Below, in pieces: positions 7,376-11,286 of a stretch of 11,286 nucleotides of DNA; positions within the stretch are counted from its first letter, which is position 1; every line of letters begins with the position of its first letter. This DNA comes from Aalborgiella sp043775055 (GTDB lineage Bacteria; Pseudomonadota; Gammaproteobacteria; Burkholderiales; Burkholderiaceae_C), in the NCBI GenBank assembly GCA_043775055.1, contig JAYVSU010000024.1, positions 1 to 11,286 of the forward strand, written 5' to 3'. Under the pieces are notes generated by a model. That model was not told where the DNA came from and did not search any database. It was given only the letters and a program-made list of their open reading frames with translations. Both the position numbers and the translations under genes were made by a program.

Positions 7376-7487
7376 CCTGAGCCAGCAAAGAAGTGGCAGG
7401 CAGCATGGCGGCAGCGCTGACGGCGAGGATGCGTTGCAACACGGCATGGCGCGGCGCGGGGAGAAGTTCAATGGGCGTTTTAGTCAT
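7376..7487 (-). pseudogene. Truncated 5' gene remnant with signal-peptide-like N-terminus
   Basis: From ATG at 7487 on the minus strand the frame gives MTKTPIELLPAPRH, then AVLQRILAVSAAAMLPA and TSLLAQA. This has the form of an export signal: a charged start, a hydrophobic core of about 17 residues, and AQA as a possible cleavage site near residue 38. The frame then runs into the 3' end of the EamA gene on the opposite strand, where no mature domain is recognisable. The AT-rich stretch upstream (7500-7560) would suit an old promoter. I read it as the start of an exported-protein gene whose body was lost. It could also be a chance open frame. I do not recognise the family. Confidence 0.35.
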
Positions 7488-7560
7488 GCCCGAAGCTTAC
7501 GCGGCGGATATGACTAAGCTGTGACATTTATCATAAATTCAGTCAATTTAATGACTAAAA

Positions 7561-7630
7561 TGCTATTTATTTAGTAGCAAACTATTAAATTAATACGCCG
7601 GCTACAACCAAATTACACTCTAATTTAGCC
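7561..7630 (+). repeat. Dispersed repeat, copy 3
   Basis: GCTATTTATTTAGTAGC, then AATACGCCGGCTACAACC and a tail AAATTA-CACTC-TAATTT that forms a perfect 6-bp stem. It lies between the converging EamA and methyltransferase genes. Like copy 2 it ends GGCTACAACC rather than GGCTATAGCC. Confidence 0.75.
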
Positions 7631-7639
7631 ATATTCAGC

Positions 7640-8467
7640 CTATTCTTCCCTCGTAGCCGAAATAACATGCGCCTGAATCTTGCCAGTGACGGGGCCAGCG
7701 CCGAAGCGCGCTTTGAGGGCGGCAGCGGCTAGGTCGGTCGCCTCGCTCAGAATTGAGGGGTCGCGTCCTTCTAGCTCGTTGCGCAGCGGTGTGCCTTGGC
7801 AATAGGCGATGGCGACGGTTCGGGCAGAATCGGTCTGACTTTGGAAAGCGACAGTGTCGAACGCAATCTGACCCATGAAGCCTCCTTCAATCAGCGCGCT
7901 GCGGATCACCGCTTGATCGTAGTAGCCGTGCGGCAGCCTTGCCAAGAATCGGGGCGGATCGGTCGGGAACAATGGCACCATCGCTTGGGTGACGCAGTCG
8001 GCGAATTCGTTGTCCTCGATGCTATCCCAGACATTGAACAAGAACGTCCCGCCCGGGCGCAGCACCCGGCGTGCCTCCGCGAAGGCTTCCGTCTTGTCCG
8101 GAAAGAACATGGCACCGAACTGGCACACCACCACATCAAAGGTGTCATCGGCAAATGGAAGGCTCATCGCATCGGCCTGCTGCCACGTCACCGCGCGGCT
8201 GGTGCCAACGCTCTCGGCGTGGTCGAGCATGGCCTGATTCAGATCGGTAGCGACGATGGCTACGTCGGCGGGCAACTGAGCGGCAAGGTGGCGCGTGACC
8301 ACCCCCGTGCCAGCGGCGATCTCTAGTACGGCTGAGGGTGCGAGTGAAGCGACTCGGCGGGCTAAATCTCTCGCATAGGGGTCGAAGATGAGCGGGACCA
8401 AGTACTGTTCATACAGTTGTGGGATAGACCCAGCAAAGGCGCGATCGCCATTAGACGTGTTGATCAT
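7640..8467 (-). CDS. Class I SAM-dependent methyltransferase (Methyltransf_11 type)
   Basis: 275 residues. SAM-binding motif I is VLEIAAGTG (47-55), the acidic ribose contact is D75 in ATDLNQ, motif II is about 97-113 (QADAMSLPFADDTFDVV), and motif III is RRVLRPGG (133-140). This is the UbiE-like small-molecule methyltransferase arrangement; the C-terminal third, which sets the substrate, is unfamiliar to me, so the acceptor is unknown. Cytoplasmic. AGGGAG at 8474-8479, 6 nt from the ATG, is the strongest ribosome site in the window and fixes the start. That same sequence is one arm of a long dyad reaching to 8567, which could hide it in the mRNA. The coding sequence looks more GC-rich than its flanks. 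The gene stands alone, with repeat copies in both flanking gaps. Confidence 0.92.
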   Translation of the reverse strand: MINTSNGDRAFAGSIPQLYEQYLVPLIFDPYARDLARRVASLAPSAVLEIAAGTGVVTRHLAAQLPADVAIVATDLNQAMLDHAESVGTSRAVTWQQADAMSLPFADDTFDVVVCQFGAMFFPDKTEAFAEARRVLRPGGTFLFNVWDSIEDNEFADCVTQAMVPLFPTDPPRFLARLPHGYYDQAVIRSALIEGGFMGQIAFDTVAFQSQTDSARTVAIAYCQGTPLRNELEGRDPSILSEATDLAAAALKARFGAGPVTGKIQAHVISATREE

Positions 8468-8473
8468 GACCGA

Positions 8474-8567
8474 CTCCCTAAAACGTCGATGATGCGTCTA
8501 GCTTAATACAGAGCGATTGCAAGCGATAGGCTGTATGGATGAACAGCAGCCAGCCTCGTTTAGGGAG
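8474..8567 (-). promoter_or_regulatory. Nested dyad spanning the methyltransferase leader and its Shine-Dalgarno
   Basis: Outer arms CTCCCTAAAACG (8474-8485) and CGTTTAGGGAG (8557-8567) are complementary over 11 bp with one bulged A. Inner arms ATACAG (8506-8511) and CTGTAT (8531-8536) are concentric with them (centres about 8520.5 and 8521). In a transcript of the methyltransferase strand starting upstream of 8567, the outer stem would pair the AGGGAG ribosome site. The alternative is a small element with terminal inverted repeats; no target-site duplication is evident. Confidence 0.4.
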
Positions 8568-8603
8568 CAGATTCGTTGATTTCAGCGTGCTTTAAAAGTG
8601 CCA

Positions 8604-8674
8604 TTTACTCATAAAATAATAGCAAATTATTGAATAAATACGCCGGCTATAGCTACATTTAACTATTATTTAAT
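8604..8674 (+). repeat. Dispersed repeat, copy 4
   Basis: The left arm is degenerate (ACTCAT in place of GCTAT), but ATAGCAAATTATTG, AATAAATACGCC and GGCTATAGCT are intact, followed by an AT-rich tail. It lies between the methyltransferase start and the 3' end of the membrane-protein gene upstream on the same strand. Confidence 0.72.
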
Positions 8675-8706
8675 CCCTAACTCCGCAGAACGCCTCGTAC
8701 ATAGTG

Positions 8707-9162
8707 TTAGATTTCTTTGTCATTGCGTTTTTGACCGACCAGTAAACGAATAACAAAAATGACAAACAGGACAGGCATGCTTAGAAACGGAAGTAGCCCG
8801 ACTGACAAGGCGGCAGCAGTCCATTTGTGATTTTGCATGGCTTGCTCTGCTCCTAAATGGCCACGCAAGTACATGAGCCCGAGAACAATCGCCCCTGCAA
8901 CAAATAGGATCATTCCGCTTTTCAGCGTTCGCTTTGCAGCCAGAGAGCCGGCCATCCAACCGAGCAAGACGAAGGGCGTAAGAAGCATAACTGTGCCAAG
9001 CGGTTGAGTCGCCGAGTAGTAAAGCGTTTCGTTCACCGCCTCCAAGGCTGTGTTCCTCCCAACCCACAGGCGAGCAAAGACTTCAAAACCAACATGTGCG
9101 ACAACAAACGCACCTGCCGCCAAGCAGAAGAAAAGCAGGTATGGACGGTCACGCAGGCTCAT
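8707..9162 (-). CDS. Hypothetical four-helix membrane protein
   Basis: 151 residues. Four hydrophobic segments are clear: about 8-31, 54-77, 80-99 and 114-141, with a basic N-terminus (MSLRDRP) and a charged C-terminal tail (GQKRNDKEI), giving a likely Nin-Cin inner-membrane protein. A loop of about 22 residues between helices 1 and 2 and a loop with HLGAEQAMQNHKW between helices 3 and 4 would face the periplasm. I do not recognise the family and no catalytic motif stands out. The ATG at 9162 has no Shine-Dalgarno (CTCAACCC precedes it), so the start is the least certain part; no internal ATG would keep helix 1. It is divergent from the toxin-antitoxin operon across 206 nt containing repeat copy 5. 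Confidence 0.75.
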   Translation of the reverse strand: MSLRDRPYLLFFCLAAGAFVVAHVGFEVFARLWVGRNTALEAVNETLYYSATQPLGTVMLLTPFVLLGWMAGSLAAKRTLKSGMILFVAGAIVLGLMYLRGHLGAEQAMQNHKWTAAALSVGLLPFLSMPVLFVIFVIRLLVGQKRNDKEI

Positions 9163-9256
9163 GGGTTGAGAAATCTACTTGTTTTACTTGTCATATCCGC
9201 AATGTAACAGTTATCACCGCACTGATCGCATATCGAACGAATGCAATAGTGGTTTA

Positions 9257-9325
9257 TTTGCTATATATTTAGCAGCAAACTATTGAGTAAATACGCCGGA
9301 TATAGCCATTTTTAGCACCTAAATT
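9257..9325 (+). repeat. Dispersed repeat, copy 5
   Basis: TTTGCTATATATTTAGCAGC, then AAATACGCCGGATATAGCC and a tail TTTAG-CAC-CTAAA that forms a 5-bp stem. It lies in the gap between two divergent genes, just upstream of the antitoxin promoter candidate. One base of the GGCTATAGCC palindrome is changed (GGATATAGCC). Confidence 0.75.
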
Positions 9326-9332
9326 ACTGCTT

Positions 9333-9361
9333 TTGACGGTTTAAACGGATCATGCTACCAT
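9333..9361 (+). promoter_or_regulatory. Candidate promoter/operator of the toxin-antitoxin operon
   Basis: TTGACG (9333-9338), a 17-nt spacer, then TACCAT (9356-9361). The spacer contains the perfect palindrome GTTTAAAC (9339-9346), a plausible site for autorepression by the antitoxin complex. Transcription from here would start near 9368, at or next to the antitoxin ATG, giving a leaderless mRNA; AAGG at 9364-9367 is too close to the ATG to act as a ribosome site. Confidence 0.4.
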
Positions 9362-9368
9362 TTAAGGC

Positions 9369-9605
9369 ATGAATATCGAAGCCATCCGCGTTGAAGCCTT
9401 ATCACTCCCTTTGCAAGCCAGAGCGGAGCTGGCTGAGCAATTACTGAGCAGTCTCGACATATTGCCTAACGGTCAAAATCAAACTGATATTGAGCCTATG
9501 TGGTTACAAGTAGCCATGCGCCGCGCCGCAGAGCTTGACCAAGGCCTTTCAAAACGCATATCCGCAGCAGAAGTCAGCGCACAAGCTCACGCTTTGTTGC
9601 GGTGA
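9369..9605 (+). CDS. Type II antitoxin, TIGR02574-like addiction module protein
   Basis: 78 residues. The segment LSLPLQARAELAEQLLSSLD (11-30) is the hallmark of the small 'addiction module protein' family, a helical antitoxin found beside ParE/RelE toxins. The C-terminal half (about 45-78) is a longer helical tail, AMRRAAELDQGLSKRISAAE and onward, expected to wrap the toxin. Its stop overlaps the toxin start as GTGA at 9602-9605, so the two are translationally coupled. The start is the first ATG and has no usable ribosome site; a leaderless message from the promoter just upstream is plausible. It is expected to neutralise the toxin and repress the operon. No separate DNA-binding domain can be identified with confidence. 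Confidence 0.85.
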   Translation: MNIEAIRVEALSLPLQARAELAEQLLSSLDILPNGQNQTDIEPMWLQVAMRRAAELDQGLSKRISAAEVSAQAHALLR

Positions 9606-9895
9606 GTTATTACCTCCACGAGAGTGCTCGGCTTGAGCATTTGGAATATGTTGCCTACTATGAAGCTGCACAAAAAGGCTTAGGCACAAGATACCTCCAA
9701 GCATTTGAAGCAGCCATGCGCATCATCTGCGCTGCACCCACCCGCTACAAAATAGAAGCCGCGCCCAACATCCGTCGCGTCAAACTAACCACATTCCCCT
9801 ACAGCATCATCTTTCGCGACGTTGATGCAGTCGTCGAGGTTTTGGTAATTGCGCCGCATCGCAGACAGCCGGATTATTGGATTGAACGGTTTTGA
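9602..9895 (+). CDS. ParE/RelE-family toxin
   Basis: 97 residues, the normal size for this superfamily. It begins with GTG inside the antitoxin stop. The order helix-helix-sheet is visible: SARLEHLEYVAYYEAAQKGL then RYLQAFEAAMRIICAAP, followed by RRVKLTTFPYSIIFRD and VEVLVIAPHRRQPDYW. The R-x-x-x-x-x-FPYSIIFR block and the AHRRQP-like end (here APHRRQPDYW) are diagnostic of the ParE subgroup, which poisons gyrase; RelE members cut mRNA in the ribosome. Sequence alone favours ParE-like but does not settle the target. It forms a complete operon with the antitoxin. Both genes appear intact, so the module may be active. Confidence 0.87.
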   Translation: MSYYLHESARLEHLEYVAYYEAAQKGLGTRYLQAFEAAMRIICAAPTRYKIEAAPNIRRVKLTTFPYSIIFRDVDAVVEVLVIAPHRRQPDYWIERF

Positions 9896-9906
9896 GTCTA
9901 TTTTTT

Positions 9907-9931
9907 TAGTCTATAAATTTAAGGAATAAAT
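9907..9931 (+). promoter_or_regulatory. -10 element and strong ribosome site for the 74-residue protein
   Basis: TATAAA at 9912-9917, close to TATAAT, follows a run of seven T. AAGGA at 9921-9925 lies 6 nt before the ATG at 9932 and fixes that start. A -35 box is weak (TTTTGA at 9890, 16-nt spacer). The gene may have its own promoter as well as read-through from the toxin gene. Confidence 0.35.
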
Positions 9932-10156
9932 ATGCGAGAATTTATTAAAAAAGGTCTTGGGGCAATTGGTGCATTCTGCACTTTAGGTTCAGCCATGTTT
10001 TGGCATCTATCAGCAGATGCAAACTCTGCGTCCTTATCACTTAGCGGCGAGGCTGCAAAAGTATTTATAGATGTAGCCACAAAAGAGAATCTTTATGCCG
10101 CCTATTTCGCTGTAGTTGCTGGATTGGCGTTATCTATTGCAACAATTCTTGATTGA
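9932..10156 (+). CDS. Small two-helix membrane protein, unknown family
   Basis: 74 residues. It starts MREFIKKGLG, with four basic residues before a hydrophobic segment (about 9-27, containing GAIGAFCTLGSAMFW). A polar, serine-rich middle follows (about 28-53), then a second hydrophobic segment (about 54-72, YAAYFAVVAGLALSIA), ending in D. The layout suggests a small inner-membrane hairpin protein with both ends in the cytoplasm. A clear ribosome site (AAGGA, 6 nt) and AT-rich codon use suggest a real, possibly acquired gene. It lies 36 nt after the toxin stop on the same strand and just before repeat copy 6. I do not recognise it. Holin-like or small membrane-toxin roles fit the size but nothing in the sequence proves them. 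Confidence 0.65.
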   Translation: MREFIKKGLGAIGAFCTLGSAMFWHLSADANSASLSLSGEAAKVFIDVATKENLYAAYFAVVAGLALSIATILD

Positions 10157-10161
10157 AATTA

Positions 10162-10230
10162 TTTGCTATATATTAAATAGCAAATTATTGAATAAATACG
10201 CCGGCTATAGCCGAATTAAGCCTATAATTT
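10162..10230 (+). repeat. Dispersed repeat, copy 6 (best-formed copy)
   Basis: All modules are intact: GCTAT-ATATTAA-ATAGC, AATAAATACGCC, the perfect palindrome GGCTATAGCC, and tail AATTA-AGCCTA-TAATT. It fills the gap between the small membrane protein and the converging pyrF. The pyrF stop (10222-10224) and last two codons fall in the tail. As a hairpin cluster between convergent genes it could end transcription, but it has no T-run, so that is inference. Confidence 0.78.
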
Positions 10231-11061
10231 CGCAGCATTCAACACATCCCGCGTCTGTATCGCCACTAGGCGTGCTGCATCGGCAAAGTCTGCCCCACTT
10301 GACGCATACATCACCGCCCGTGAGGAGTTCACGATGATGGGCGCTGTCGTTTCGCCGTTGACTTGCTTCCAGCCCGCTTTGACCGTGGCCACCGCATCGC
10401 CGCCCTGTGCGCCTACGCCGGGGATGAGTAACGGGACGTGGGGGGCGACTTGGCGGACGCGGTCTATCTCTGCGGGGTAGGTCGCGCCTACGACCAAGCC
10501 GAGCTGGCCATTGGTGTTCCACGGGCCTTGAGCGAGCTTGGCGATGTGTTCATACAAGAGCGGCTCGCCGGCGATGGAGCTGAGGCGCTGGGCTTGGAAG
10601 TCATCACCACCGGGGTTGGAGGTGCGGCACAGCAGGAAAGCGCCTTTGCCGTGGTAGGCCAGGTAGGGCTGCACGGAGTCAAAACCCATGAAGGGCGAGA
10701 GGGTGACGGCGTCGGCTCCGTAGCGCTCGAAGGCTTCTATCGCGTATTGCGCTGCGGTGGAGCCGATGTCGCCACGTTTGGCGTCCAAAATCACGGGCAC
10801 GTGGGGAGCGGTGCGGCGCATGTGCTGCATCAGCTTTCCTAGCTGGTCTTCAGCACGGTGGGCGGCGAAATAGGCGATTTGGGGTTTAAAGGAGATCACC
10901 AAATCAGCCGTGGCGTCGACAATCGCGGCGCAAAAGTCGTAGATTTTGCTGGCATCGCCGCGCATGTGGGTGGGGAATTTGGCTGGCTCGGGGTCTAAAC
11001 CGACGCAGAGCATGGATTGGTTGGTGCGCTCGGCTGCTTTGAGCTGTTCTAAAAAGGTCAT
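10222..11061 (-). CDS. pyrF: Orotidine 5'-phosphate decarboxylase (pyrF type 2)
   Basis: 279 residues. It catalyses the last step of UMP synthesis, OMP to UMP plus CO2, in the cytoplasm. Signatures: GLDPEP (21-26) for nucleotide contact, SFKPQIAYF (57-65), and the active-site DAKRGDIGSTAAQY (93-106), with K95 the proton-donating lysine and D93/D98 its charged partners. A PGVGAQGGD loop near the C-terminus binds phosphate. Length and the DAKRGD context fit the longer type 2 subfamily of many proteobacteria. Start: ATG at 11061 gives the normal N-terminus MTFLEQL; the open frame extends upstream to 11160, but those residues come from the hairpin repeat and are not coding. No Shine-Dalgarno is visible. 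The C-terminal KL and stop come from repeat copy 6. It stands alone, not in a pyr operon. Confidence 0.96.
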   Translation of the reverse strand: MTFLEQLKAAERTNQSMLCVGLDPEPAKFPTHMRGDASKIYDFCAAIVDATADLVISFKPQIAYFAAHRAEDQLGKLMQHMRRTAPHVPVILDAKRGDIGSTAAQYAIEAFERYGADAVTLSPFMGFDSVQPYLAYHGKGAFLLCRTSNPGGDDFQAQRLSSIAGEPLLYEHIAKLAQGPWNTNGQLGLVVGATYPAEIDRVRQVAPHVPLLIPGVGAQGGDAVATVKAGWKQVNGETTAPIIVNSSRAVMYASSGADFADAARLVAIQTRDVLNAAKL

Positions 11062-11120
11062 GTAGTGATTGTAATTTAGCGTTGGAAACACCTGAATTGA
11101 CAACAACGACCCATAAGCAC

Positions 11121-11185
11121 CGTCATTCCCGCGAAGGCGGGAATCCACAAGCGCCAACATGGGTTCCCGCCTTCGCGGGAACGAC
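11121..11185. repeat. Two inverted copies of a CATTCCCGC hairpin repeat
   Basis: The first copy (11121-11147) and the second (11160-11185, opposite strand) are 26-bp arms with two mismatches and a 12-nt loop. Each is itself a hairpin: ATTCCCGC-GAAG-GCGGGAAT and GTTCCCGC-GAAG-GCGGGAAC. The family resembles the dRS3-type ATTCCC-N8-GGGAAT repeats known in Neisseria and the similar CCCGCGAAGGCGGG repeats seen in many beta- and gammaproteobacteria. It lies between divergent pyrF and an EamA gene. Confidence 0.85.
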
Positions 11186-11212
11186 AGCCCATTTTCCGTT
11201 TACCATTGAAAA

Positions 11213-11286
11213 ATGCAAAAACTCAGCGCAAAACAACTCTGGCTCTTGGTCATTCTTACCTTGGTGTGGGGCTTGAACTGGCCGGT
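11213..11286 (+). CDS. EamA-family transporter, N-terminal fragment (cut by window end)
   Basis: The last 74 bases encode MQKLSAKQLWLLVILTLVWG followed by LNWP. This is the typical N-terminus of EamA/DMT transporters: a short basic cytoplasmic lead, then the first helix carrying the WGxNW/P signature, as in the WGMNF of the exporter at 6443. Only 24 codons are present, so substrate and full length cannot be judged. No strong ribosome site precedes the ATG (TTGAAAA). Divergent from pyrF across the inverted hairpin repeats. Confidence 0.75.
   Translation, partial: MQKLSAKQLWLLVILTLVWGLNWP

Noticed and set aside
7796..8326. Long plus-strand open frame opposite the methyltransferase
   Set aside because: It is a mirror of a clearly coding gene with all SAM motifs, has no recognisable domain and no ribosome site.
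461..10230. CRISPR array made of the recurrent units
   Set aside because: Copies are hundreds to thousands of bases apart, in both orientations and of unequal similarity, with genes between them and no cas genes.
10438..10842. Plus-strand open frame inside pyrF
   Set aside because: Antisense shadow of conserved pyrF codons, low-complexity G/V/A-rich product, no family resemblance.
11062..11160. Longer pyrF beginning at 11160
   Set aside because: The added residues are encoded by the hairpin repeat and AT-rich promoter region; the family N-terminus starts at the ATG at 11061.

Overview
The window looks like a chromosomal segment of a betaproteobacterium, most likely Burkholderiales and probably Comamonadaceae (Rhodoferax/Polaromonas-like). 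This is inferred from protein style, moderate GC in the core genes, AT-rich intergenic islands full of short dispersed repeats, and a CATTCCCGC-type hairpin repeat next to pyrF. Nothing was searched. Most genes are ordinary core or accessory metabolism. The unusual part is the DNA between and inside them.

Layout. 30-452 (+): PIN-domain nuclease of the toxin-like COG1569 type. 492-2150 (-): membrane-anchored FMN/3Fe-4S glutamate-synthase-like protein, convergent with it. 2370-3206 (+): UPF0149/YecA-like protein with a C-terminal SEC-C zinc motif. 3261-3761 (-): NTF2/SnoaL-like protein. 3851-4735 (-): LysR regulator, divergent from an NAD-dependent epimerase-like protein (4868-5794, +); an 18-bp near-perfect palindrome lies between them. 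5925-6395 (+): SRPBCC lipid-binding-fold protein. 6443-7375 (+): EamA/DMT exporter. 7376-7487 (-): a signal-peptide-like 5' gene remnant. 7640-8467 (-): SAM-dependent methyltransferase whose Shine-Dalgarno lies in one arm of a ~94-bp dyad. 8707-9162 (-): four-helix membrane protein. 9369-9895 (+): type II toxin-antitoxin pair (TIGR02574-like antitoxin, ParE/RelE toxin, GTGA overlap). 9932-10156 (+): 74-residue two-helix membrane protein. 10222-11061 (-): pyrF. 11213-11286 (+): start of a second EamA transporter, cut by the window edge.

The main discovery candidate is a dispersed, modular repeat of about 50-70 bp with six recognisable copies (461-504, 6851-6920, 7561-7630, 8604-8674, 9257-9325, 10162-10230). 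It has a GCTAT...ATAGC stem, an almost invariant AATAAATACGCC core, a GGCTATAGCC palindrome and an AATTA/TAATT tail. Five copies sit in gene gaps. Two of those supply the last codons and stop of a neighbouring gene (the glutamate-synthase-like gene and pyrF). One copy lies inside the exporter gene in frame, with both consensus in-frame stops changed to sense codons.

The genes do not form one pathway. The LysR/epimerase pair is a likely local regulon, and the TA pair plus small membrane protein in AT-rich DNA is the most likely acquired island.
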